DNA of 64,000 nt from Onchocerca volvulus (taxonomy: Eukaryota; Nematoda; Chromadorea; Rhabditida; Onchocercidae): the NCBI GenBank assembly GCA_000499405.2, contig HG738139.1:14046828-14110827 (forward strand), in the 5' to 3' direction. The notes under the pieces were generated by a model. That model was given only the letters and a program-made list of their open reading frames with translations. It ran no database searches and was not told where the DNA came from. This document shows, piece by piece, positions 33,283 through 44,044 of the stretch; the first letter of the stretch is position 1; each line of letters starts with the position of its first letter. The position numbers and the translations under genes are program-made.

Positions 33283-35859
33283 ATGGATTAAATTTTAAAA
33301 TAACTTTTGCATGATACATCTCTTTATAAACGAATTAATTCTTTGACCTTATTACTATTGAGAGCAATTTTAATCGACCGAATAATTTCTAATATAAAGA
33401 AAAAAATTTAAAATATAAATTTTCGTAATAGCATTTTATCTGTGCAAAAAGATTTGATCCTAGAAGAAAGAATATTAGTAGTAGTAGTATTTGCATTGAA
33501 AATTGATGAAAGTTCGAATGTCCACTTCTTTGAGAGGCAAGTGGACAATGATCGAACTAACTGAATTGTATAAACATACATAAATTTTTCTTGTTTGTTC
33601 TTTTTTTTTTTACCTTTGATGATTTTAAATGCGTCAATCTCATTATTGATTCATTTGAATTTTAAATTTAACAATGCATACTTTTTTAAAACTACACTTC
33701 TTTTAAGTAGTATTCAAAGCAAATAATCTTAATTTCTGGCATTTTTAATTAATATTTTCTCAAATAAACAGAGAAAAATGAGTGATTTAAGTTCAAATGC
33801 AAAGAAATAATCAATAATTTTTAAATCATCAAATGAATAAAATCGAAAAATTTGATGGATTTAATCAATGAGGCTAATGCACTTTTGCAATTGATTTATT
33901 GCTGCAATACGGGCTGCGAACAAATTATCGATTTTTAATGACAAATTAAAGTTCAATTTTGAATATTTTCATTTAAAAAATAAAAAAAAAAAACAATATG
34001 GATTGATTATTGTGAATTTCTTCAATTCGTCTGGAAAAAAAGTTTCGAAATAAATCATTTTATATAAAATAATAGAACCTACAAGATAATCATTATGCAG
34101 TTAAAAAAAGTTAAATTTATCGATCTCAAAAAAAAAAAAAAAAAAAAAAAGTAGTTGAATTCATTTGAACTACTTGTTCGAACAATATTAAAAGATTACC
34201 GAATAAATTACTGCCACTAAATAAAAAGTAATCTCGGTCAACAGATTTTTCAAAAGTAATTGCAAAAAATCTCAAAGCAATTAAGTTAATTACTTTATAT
34301 CACTGAAAATTTTCAAAGTAAAAGAAATGATAATTATTTTTCGTTTTTTTTCTCAAAAGCGAACGAATTTCAAGATATGTCTCAATCAGGTGTAACATTT
34401 TTTGAAATTGAAGAAGAAATGAAAAGCGAATGAAGAATAATTTTTAATATCTATCAGCTGAGACACAATAAAGTAGAAAGCAAGAAATGATAATAGGAAT
34501 GATTAATCATACAGGAATGATAACATCTAACATGAATGATTTATATTTTCATTAAAAGCTATGACAAAAAAAAAATCTTTAAAAATATAAATAATATCAT
34601 TTCTCTGTAATCTTTTATGATTTTATGCTAATTTTTCCTTTTCATCTATATACATTTGTCCCTTTTCCTTTCCATTTTTAAGTTCTATTTTTTTTTCTTG
34701 CTAATTAATTACTTCTATCGTTTGATTAGTTATCTAGTAAATTATTTCCTTTTATTTATCCATTTGTGATATATCACAATTCGATATGCTCAACAAATTT
34801 CAACCAATCTAATTAACAATTAATTAACATAAAGTTATGAAAATGGAAATATTACGCTTGCTATGTCATATCCTTAGAATGCTTATCATTTCCTTGTTAT
34901 CATAAGGAAGCTTTTGATCATCCTATTACCTATTAATGTTGGTACCGACAAAGTATTTTAGTAGAAAACATAGTAACCTTTGACCTGTCGTAATAATATT
35001 TCTTCTAAATATTATTTGAAGAAAAAAAAAATAAAATATACTTGTTTCATAAAACTTTTCATATTAATATTCTTCACATAAACAAAATTCCATTTAACTA
35101 AAGAATGAATGGAATCGTAAATAAACGCAAAAACAATGATCGATTTGTGAAAATAAATCATGTAAGAATTTTTCACTTCAACTTAAACGTCGCAATAATT
35201 TACGAAATTTTACCAATACAATTTACGGATAATATGCATAATTTGAAAAAAATAAACTTATGAAGTTAAATTTTATACAATTCAGGGAATTAATTTACTT
35301 AGAGACTAGAAATATCTTCGATTTCATCTAATGCATATTTTAAAATTGAATTATCCTATATTTTGCTCATTGTAACTTAATCTATCTTCGTAATCCAATC
35401 CGGAAAGCTTTACAGGACTAGACATATTAATAATTCGAAAGTTTTAATAATTTTGACAATAGCTAGAATGCACTTATATTAAAATAATTCTTTACAGCAA
35501 AGATTTTTATTCAATTTCAAAACTTCCTAAACAGTTGTTCGATTCTATCTTCCATGTATAAGCTTTTCGGTTCTCGCATTCATATTAAAAATAATTAGCA
35601 ACGAATCTGAACACTTTCAAAGACATTTTATACGGATAATATGAATCTTCATTATAATCATAGTTTTCTCTCTTTCCTTTCTTTTTTTTCTCTTTTTTCC
35701 ACTCTTTTTTTCTGCCTAAGCAGTCTTCAGTAAAAAAGTTAAATTTGAAATTGTAAAGTGGTAAGTTTTCAAACTTTTTAAAATATGAAAAAAATGCCCT
35801 AAAATACGTAAATTTAAAAGAAATCGAACTCTTGCAGAAGCTGTAAAATAGAAAAAAGA

Positions 35860-36235
35860 AGAGTGAAATATATCCAAAAAAACGCTTTCATAACAATCAT
35901 ATGGTACTTTCCGACCAACATGTGTTACGGCTTTTACGACCAAAGACTGTCAATCATAGATATTTGTTTGAAATGAGGTTAAAAATTATTCGCTTGTTTA
36001 CAGTATGTTATTAATTGAAGAAAGAAATTGAAAAATCCGTGTAATCAACGATTCCTTCCTCTTCCCTCAATCAATGACTGCTGACAATTGGAAGTCAACC
36101 ACGGAGCTTTTACAATCTCTCCTATGAATTGAATCGTTAAATCGGCGCTTTCGTCCTTCAAAATAAACATTTTGCATTCTGGAAATGCCCAGGAACGGAC
36201 CAAATGAATCACAATGGCCTGCCCACTCATGTGAG
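35860..36235 (-). pseudogene. Possible exon pair or gene relic, unrecognised
   Basis: On the minus strand two stretches look more protein-like and less AT-rich than their surroundings. One, ~36045-36230, reads from an ATG (MSGQAIVIHLVRSWAFPECK at its start) to a stop. The other follows a GACAG acceptor near 35948 and reads SLVVKAVTHVGRKVPYDCYE. A second frame across the first stretch is also open (MTSHEWAGHCDSFGPFLG). No family is recognised and no splice link between the two is clear. This could be a decayed gene or chance. Confidence 0.2.
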
Positions 36236-36854
36236 GTCATTGCAACAATCGTTCAATCTTTTCTCTTGCATTTTGTTAATTCGTTACACACAACAATTAC
36301 ATTTGAATTATAATATGCAGGATGAATTGTTCTGGAAGATTATATATCGATCAATAAGTTAGCAACTGTTTTCATAACCGATCAGGAACAAAAAATGAAT
36401 GATAAATTTATGCACGAGTCTTCAAAATTATGCAAGCACAATTTTTTGCGTTTATGTCATCCTGTAAGGTCTTGCTTGTAATTTATTTCGTCTAGATTAG
36501 ACTAAATTTTGTTTCTTAAAATTATATAAAGAAGAAGCTTCAACAAGAGATTATTTCTCTTACGAAATTTACAAGTTTCTAACCAATGTATGCATAAGAA
36601 CGTGAAAATATTCTATTTATGCTTGCTTGCATGATTTCCAGCAATTTCATGGTTATTAGAAACAATCACCGACAATTATCAAAAAAAAAAAAAAACCACA
36701 TGGAAAACCAATCTACGAGCAATGAACAAAAACCGGACGCTTATTTGAGCACCTATACAGAGGACAATAATCATCAAATACAGTTGTTTCACTAAATATT
36801 CAAATTAAAAAAAAAAGCTAAAAATCGCTAAACAGTATACACTGTATAGAACTT

Positions 36855-38673
36855 TCAATAATCATATCCACGTTTATCGAATCCATATTCTTTATACCTA
36901 AAATAAGTCAAATTGTAATTGTATAAAAAATGGAGAATTACTTTCCTCAGTTATATTATATTTCGTTCCGCATAACTCCTCTTAAGTTAGATAATTACAT
37001 GACTTAGGTAGCAAGAACAAGAAACATGTTAATTCGTGTTTATCACATATTACGAAGAATATCTTTCGTCATTGAACAAATAATATCCTACCAAACTTTC
37101 AACGAATCTTAATTTTCCATTATTCTTTTGACTTCTATGTTACAATCCACCATTGTTATTAGCCGAGTTTTACGGGAAAATAGCTAGATCCATTTAAAAG
37201 TTGTTTCACTTAAAAATCTTACAATATCTAGTTGAAACATAATTATTAATAATACACATCACCAATGTCGTTCATAAACCAAAATTCATCACACCAAATA
37301 CTTGCATCTACACTTCATAAGCTTACTCAAAAATCTAGAATTAGTTAATCTTCGCCAGTACCTAATCTTAAGTTCACACCATAATTAGCCGGAGTACTGG
37401 TATACTATTTATGAACAAATCACACCATGAAAGTTGATTTCATTATCATTTACAAATACATAATTTATCTGTAGAAAGTAATAATAACTTTACCATTTTC
37501 GTTCCCACCACCACTCAGGCAAAGGTACGAACAATTCAGGCTTGTCGTAATTCATTTCCTCTAGTGTTGGAATACCTAATTCGTCCATAGTAGGTTTAAT
37601 CTGCAAAATGATGATCTAATAAAAATTGATAAACCAAAGATTTCTTTTTGTAATCCCCGAAAAATGAATTGGAGGAAAAAACACAGAAAAAATGGAAGTA
37701 ACATTAAAAATGTACAGGAAGAGAAGACTGTCTAAAATAATTCTTTCACTAAGTAAGATTATAAATATTAAAAAAAAAATTTCTTTAAAAGAAAAAATCT
37801 TCCAAATAAAGACTGGAGTTGCAGAATAATTCAAGATTGTATATAATTACGACCAATCGAGGTTTACATATTTAATAAAGAAAGTTAATATCAGAAATGA
37901 AATTCCCAGCTATTAATCTATTCTACAACTCCAATGAAGATAAAAAGATAGAGATCACATATACCTTATCCAATAACCATCTGTGAGTCCATCGTCTGAG
38001 AACACACTTTTCTTTTAAAGATTCGATAAAACGTATAGCAAGTGCAAAATCATTCACACGTCGGCAAGCACGTAGCACAGCATCACAAATATCAGGATCA
38101 GGAATCATATCCAATTCATGTAAATCTTGCATAGCTATAAAACAATAAAAAAATAATAAATTTGAATTGTTTTGTAAAGATATCCAATCCTGATTCGTAA
38201 CTTACCTCCTCGTAAAATGTAACCATCGATGTTTGGATCGTTGAAGACATCCATGTAATGCTGATCAAGACCTGCAATTTGAATTCCAGAAAAATCATAC
38301 TTCAGTTTTGAGATTAATATTTATATTTTAATAATTTGATTAACTTGATATTTAAATATGTCGAACATTTCTGATTTGTAGAAATAAAATCAAGTAATTA
38401 AAGGCACTTCACTAACATATAAATTAAAGCATGCAAATTTTTACCGTATATTTTAACCTTCTTACAAGTTTCAATAAATCACTAGTATATTCGATAAGAA
38501 AACAAGGTAGAAATTTCATGATAATATATATGAATGGGAATGAAAATATTTTTACGTTTATCTTCAGCGTCAGCGAAAAATTTGCCATTTTGAATGGAAG
38601 TAGTGGTAATTTGACGCACCAAATATGGTCTCATGCTAATAGCCTTATTTGCAAGACGAGCAAGAGACAACAT
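36855..38673 (-). CDS. cox-5A: Cytochrome c oxidase subunit 5A, mitochondrial
   Basis: This is a nuclear-encoded matrix-side subunit of respiratory complex IV. Exons, coding order: 38556-38673, 38206-38271, 37965-38134, 37494-37600, 36855-36897; sum 504 nt, 167 residues. The first ~40 residues are basic and Ser/Thr-rich (ARLANKAISMRPYLVRQITT), a plausible mitochondrial targeting peptide. The family core is clear: FNDPNIDGYILRG, LDMIPDPDICDAVLRACRRV, NDFALAIRFIESLK and DELGIPTLEEM. Compared with the human protein, which ends soon after the last motif, there is a C-terminal extension of about 29 residues containing WWWERKWYKEYGFDKRG. ATG lies 10 bases after a TTTGCAG acceptor (38684), fitting trans-splicing or a 5' UTR intron. 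Confidence 0.93.
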
Positions 38674-38897
38674 TTCTTCTGATCTGCAAATATTTTAGAA
38701 AAGTTTAATAAGCAGAAATATTGCATAAATTAAATTAAACACATTCAAAACATTGAACTGACACATACAATGGAATTATAACAATTTGACTTTAGATTCC
38801 CTGATATAATTAGAAACACATTTTCTTACTAATAATAGGGAAACAATAATGATATTTTCGATTATTAATGATATTTCCTACGAACGGAACCTCATAT

Positions 38898-39080
38898 GAC
38901 CTTCGAGAATGCAACTTAATTAGAGAAATCTCGAACAAGATATTACTCCCTTGAGCCTTGACCTTCGAGAACGCGTCATGATTGGAAATCTCGGATGAGA
39001 CACTAGTTCCTTGAACCTTGACCTTCGAGAATGTATATCATGGCTGGAGAAATCTCCAACGAGACATTACTACACAGTGA
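38898..39080. repeat. ~61-bp tandem repeat, three copies
   Basis: Units begin GACCTTCGAGAA at 38898, 38960 and 39020. Each contains GAAATCTC and GAGACATTACT-type sequence. The array starts about 215 bases upstream of the COX5A exon edge. Confidence 0.85.
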
Positions 39081-40177
39081 TATAAGAGATACGATACAGT
39101 CTTAACACCAAACATCAGCTCTCGCAATCTCCCATGTGTATTTATTAATTGCGGCCTGTGTACACTTCAAAATTCTCGAAATGAAATTTTGTTCCAAACT
39201 TGTTCTTAAAATATCCATGAGATAGGGGGTGGATAGTCCGAGTGCTCTTTTTTTTATCATTTCTTCTAACTTTTTTTCTTGATTGATCCACTCATAAGCA
39301 GTTTGTTATCAATTTCTTTCAGTTATCATTTCTGTTATCACAATTGTCATTCCCAGTTATCATTTCTTTTCTTCTGTTATCATTTCTCCCAGCTTTTTTT
39401 TCCCTGATTAACATAATCTGTTATCATTTCTTTTAACTTTTTTTACTGATTAATATATTCATAAAGAATATTTAAATCTTAAGTAGTGAATTCTAAATTT
39501 TAAAAATTGTATACCCGTATAGATTATTGTCTTTTTTATGGTCATCATATGATATTCAAAAAAAAAAAAAAAAAAAAAAAGAAAACTCAATAATGAAACG
39601 ACCTGTCTATTTATTCCTCTCCTTTTTTTCTTCTCTATTCAAAAGTACACATTTTAAATGTAAAAATTAAATTAATTAATCAATAATCACTATGCGATAT
39701 TGTCTATGTAACAGATAGCATCATATAATTAGTGATATATGTATGTAGAACATAATGAATTTTTTTAATTTACGAAAAAAAATTCCATAAATTTATTTGA
39801 AGCAAAAATGATTTAATCTTTTTTTTGCACGACGAATGATAGAATTTTAGATAGCTTTTGATCTTATCAGCTCAGAGCACATATCAGAAGAAAGATATCA
39901 TCATTTCCATTCGATTAATTATGATATGATATCATTTGTTTTTTAAATTCGTTCTTTTTTTGAAATTATTTAAATATGTTAATTATTGTTGTAAACTATG
40001 GTTAAAATTAATTGGAAATAAAATTTTCTGAAATTTTTTGTGTATTACTTCAAGTATTGAGATGATCATTTATGATCGATTGATTGAACGGATAGGATAA
40101 GATGATCATTTATGATTCATTCATCTGATTAAAAGATGCTTCAATGATGATCATTTATGAGAGTAAAAGTAATACAG

Positions 40178-40551
40178 AGTCTGATAGTGACAAAATCTGA
40201 TAACCAGTCTGATAGCGACAAAGTCTGGTAACTAGTCTAACAGTCTGATAGCCACAAAGTTTGATAATTAGTCCGATAATCTGATAATCACAAAGTCTAA
40301 TAACTAGTTCAATAATCTGATAATCACAAGGTTTGATAACTAGTGTGATAATCTGATAATCATGAAGTTTGGTAATTAGTCTGATGGTGAAAAAGTCTGA
40401 TAACTAGTCAAATAGTCTAATAGTCACAAAGTTTGATAATTAATCCGATAATTTGATAATCACAAAGTCTGATAACTAGTCCGATAATCTGATAGTCACA
40501 AAGTCTGATAACTAGTCCGATAATCTGATAGTCACAAAGTTTGATAACTAC
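40178..40551. repeat. 36-bp minisatellite, about ten copies
   Basis: The unit is CACAAAGTCTGATAACTAGT followed by CCGATAATCTGATAGT. Copies near 40457-40540 are nearly identical; earlier ones are more diverged. The unit is itself built from TCTGATA-type sub-repeats, so an internal 12-base origin is likely. Confidence 0.9.
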
Positions 40552-40569
40552 ATAGTTAAGTTTAAATTT

Positions 40570-40930
40570 AGAGACGTGTCAAATGAAGTATGTCACCGTT
40601 TGATGGCCGTATCCGTCCACAGAGGACATTTCCCATCTGTCCACGACGATGAATAATTGTTGAGTTAGTGAGTATTGAATGGAGTGGGAACAGAAGGTAT
40701 GACAACAGAGAGATGTGTCACCCGTTAGTCATCGTCCATTAGCTTGCCAGATGACCCCACTCGACCCGACCGATCCAATCCATTGACCTTCACTCTATTA
40801 TAGTAATGATAAGTCGTCCCTCCTCACTAGTAGTCCGTCGTTCTCTTTTCTTTTCACACCATTTCATCCTTTCTTTGAATCATCGTATCGTTGAATCGAT
40901 CTATTCGTTATGATCATCGATTTCTATAAA
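40570..40930. promoter_or_regulatory. GC-richer island, possible distal promoter or untranslated exon
   Basis: This stretch is less AT-rich than the several kilobases around it and carries C-rich pyrimidine sequence (for example CCCCACTCGACCCGACCGAT). It lies 3.1 kb upstream of the ADAM start codon. It contains no clear coding frame. A role in ADAM transcription is inference only. Confidence 0.25.
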
Positions 40931-41029
40931 TTTATTAATTAGTTTTTTTTAACTAAGACAGGTCAGTTGTTAGATTGCTCTTTAATTACTTTTGATTTCT
41001 GACTCGATAATAATTCATTAAACTTCATT

Positions 41030-41480
41030 AATTTCATCAATTCTTTCTAATCTTTTCAATTACAAAAAGTTAAAAATCGATTGATTCTCATAAAAAAGAT
41101 TTTTTTTTCTTTATTTTCAAAAGTCTAATTATTTCACGGAATATTTTAACACAGCTTTTTCACAATAATTCTCACTAATAAATATGAATGTTTTGTTGAT
41201 GAGGGAATAGCTAAAAACTTTTTATTTAGCAATAAGGAAAGATATGATAATAGTTTTGTTAATTTTTGTGTAGTAAAGAATTTTTGAATGACTATCGGAT
41301 CTAATAATCATTAAACTTTAATTCTCCTTAATTTTTTTAGTTCTAAAAAGTTAAAAATCGATTGATTTTCATTGAAGATTTTTTTTTTTCTAAAGCCTAG
41401 TCATTTCATGGTATATTTTCAGGTAACTTTTTCGCAATAGCTCTCATTCATAGTAGAGGATTTGTTGAATAATTATCAAT
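41030..41480. repeat. ~281-bp diverged tandem duplication
   Basis: AAAAAGTTAAAAATCGATTG occurs near 41065 and again near 41346. Similar flanks follow in order: TCATTAAACTT before it, and a T run, TATTTTAAC/TATTTTCAG and CTCTCA/CTCACT after it. Confidence 0.65.
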
Positions 41481-42253
41481 AAAATATTAGTATAAAAAAG
41501 AAGTAGAATTGAAACTTAAATGGCAAAATACGAAGGAAGAAAGATTATATTCTCAAATTTCCTTCGTTTGTTTACAGTTATATATATATATATTTTTTAA
41601 ATAAATAAAATGATGATAGTATCAAATTAGCCTCTATAATTATCACTAAGGCTATCTGTAGATTGATTTTACTGGATGATCGAAATATAAGCCTTGGCTC
41701 ATTTTAGCTTAATTTACCAATATCTTCCGACTTATCTCTTCTCATTTCCAAAAATTATATTTATTTTAAAAAAAAATGTCGTTTTTCATTTTTTTCTTTG
41801 ATATTTTATCGATCCAGCCAAATATGAAAATTACTAACTTGGCTCAGATTATCACACTATCATTAGGATGTGATGTATATATTTGCCACCAAATCCCTTG
41901 GATATGAAAAGGAATGATTGTACTGCAATTAGTCATCATTTCCAAATATGTACTAAATAAACAATAATGGCAGGATGAAATTTGTTTGTAAATTTTAATG
42001 GTTTTCATTCATGAATGACTTCGAAACACGCTATATTGGGGTGGGGTCAAGGCCAGATTTCTATTTATGTAATCTTCGAAGAGCTTATCTGGAATTATGA
42101 AACGATGAGTCATAAATAAACCTTCCCATTTCGCTCAATCACTCCTTCCTTTGCGATTTGATTTAAATTCAAATTTATTCGCAATGAAATTGGTAATAAT
42201 ATTGGCTTATCTATGTAATCCTAATCTAACCCTATTGTAAACATTCAGTTTTG

Positions 42254-42553
42254 AGAATAATTTCGCAGTCAATTGCTTGAATTGAATTTTAGTTGAATCA
42301 GTTGATTTAAAAGTTTAACAATACTTCTGGAATAATTTCACAATCAACCCGCTTGAATTAAATTTCGGTTGAGAAGTTGACTTTAAAAATTTAACAATAT
42401 TTGAGGAATAATTTTGCAGTTAAACGCTTGAATTTAGTTTCAGTTAAGTTAGTTGATTTAAAAGTTTAACAGTATTTCGAGAATAATTTCGCTGTCAATT
42501 GCTTGAATTGAATTTCATTGGGTTAGTTGATTTGAAAGCTTAAACAGTGCTTT
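42254..42553. repeat. ~75-bp tandem repeat, four copies
   Basis: GAATAATTT recurs at 42255, 42330, 42406 and 42481. Each is followed by CAGTCAATTGCTTGAATT-like and AGTTGATTTAAAAGTTTAAC-like blocks. Confidence 0.85.
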
Positions 42554-42907
42554 CTTTTTTTTTTTTTAGTTAATGAGAATTTTAAATGTCCATCTAAAAC
42601 GCCAGTCTTCTTTTTTTCTTTTAAATCTACTATGATTTCTAGAACTTTCATTATTCTTGGCACTTTGTTTTTTCGTACGAAATTCTTTCTAAAATCATTC
42701 ACGAAACTTCATGGCAGAGCGCTTACATTTTTATTTTTTTACGAATTTTCTTGGTACTCAAGCTGCACAAATATTATTCGAGGATTTTTAGGCGAAAGAA
42801 ATTGTGTCCTAATTTTCAAAGAAAATTTTAAAAAATTAGCATATTTTAATTTTATTTAGTGATTAGCTGGACCCGGTCATGCAAAGCGTTTATATAAATC
42901 CAGCCAG

Positions 42908-43260
42908 TCTATATAAATAAAAATGTAAATGTTCATTTGTTCAAAATCTTAAATCTCCGAAATTTCTTATACACGCGCCTATTTGAATGTAACATTGTGC
43001 AAATTTTTCAAATCAATCGGTCAAGTAACTTGAGACGTTATGTAAAAATGGACAATTTAGAAAATAGGCGTGGCCAGTAAATTCAGTCAGTTCACTTATT
43101 GTTACAGGTGTGACAGGTAAAAAAAAAAAAGTAATATTCTATATAGAAACACACGCCTATTCGAATGCAACATTATTTCAAAATTTCAAAACAATCGGTG
43201 GAAAAATTGAAATGTTGTATGAAAATGAACAACAATATTTACATTTTTAATTCATGTAGA
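42908..43260. mobile_element. Foldback/MITE-like element with terminal inverted repeats
   Basis: The left end at 42908-42930 (TCTATATAAATAAAAATG..) is the near reverse complement of the right end at 43237-43260 (ATTTACATTTTTAATTCATG..). Inside are two diverged direct copies of an ~84-base motif, at 42971-43054 and 43151-43234, sharing ACACGC..CCTATT.GAATG and AATCGGT. There is no coding capacity, so this would be non-autonomous. Target-site duplication is not clear. Confidence 0.65.
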
Positions 43261-44044
43261 TTAGATAAATGTCATCTCATCAACATTATTAAAATAGCAT
43301 AATTTTATTTCTGATTGGATTACTTCCAGAAATTTCTCTTTCAGATTTGACATTTATTTCATTTATTAGCATATTTAAAAATGGAATACATGCAGAAATA
43401 TTTTTTTTTTTTTTTTTTGCTTCATAAAAGATAATTTCTTGTGAGATCAAAGGTTATATTTGAAAATTTATGATAGCGCTAGGTGTAATCTTTCAAGATT
43501 TAATTTCTTCATTGTCTTCGATAACTTTTCTGAATTTAATTTTCTTCATTGTCTTCAATTTTATTATCGACACGTCATTCTATTCTTGCTAGATTTATAA
43601 ATCTATTATTATTCAATTATTAAATATTGCTACAAGTATAAATCATATTTGATTTCTGAATTTCGGTCAAATTGTCTTGATGCTCAAATGGTCAAATTCA
43701 TTTTTTTTTTTTTTTTTGTTTTTGTAAGATTATCTTGATATTATGTATATTTAACTCAATCTATAGATATTCCAACAATTGATTTAATAGGAAATCTTAA
43801 TATCGATTGATAATTATCCTTTCTATACACAATTATGATATTTAAAAAAAAAAAAAAAAAATTGCAATATATGATGTATTTCAGTTGATGTGATGAAATG
43901 ATTCAAAAGATAGCATAAAGTGATTGATCGTTTATGTTGTATGAAAAGCGATGCTGGATCAATATATCCACACAACCGATCAAATTTTGCGATCTCCATA
44001 TATGAAATTAATTACCTGTATTACCTGTACTGAATTACATTACA

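Larger units (their letters stand above)
29095..36854. other. Long intergenic region, no certain gene
   Basis: This 7.8-kb gap separates the myosin start from the COX5A end. It is very AT-rich. It holds a dispersed repeat copy near 30820, a less AT-rich patch at 30930-31160 with a 9-bp stem, a 117-bp tandem duplication at 33049-33282, and a possible gene relic near 35860-36235. Other reading frames are short, compositionally biased and lack matching splice sites. Confidence 0.6.
38684..44044. other. Divergent intergenic region, repeat-dense
   Basis: This region separates the minus-strand COX5A gene and the plus-strand ADAM gene, so it should hold promoters for both. It contains at least five sets of tandem repeats (listed separately), a foldback element, and a less AT-rich island at ~40570-40930. 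No convincing exon was found. The frame at 42632-42859 has no splice context and is not called. Confidence 0.6.

Noticed and set aside
40178..40551. CRISPR-like array of 36-bp units
   Set aside because: The units abut with no unique spacers and the context is a eukaryotic intergenic region, so it is a minisatellite.
42632..42859. 75-codon frame between repeat arrays
   Set aside because: Phe/Leu-rich by composition and sits between a 75-bp repeat array and the foldback element; no homology recognised.
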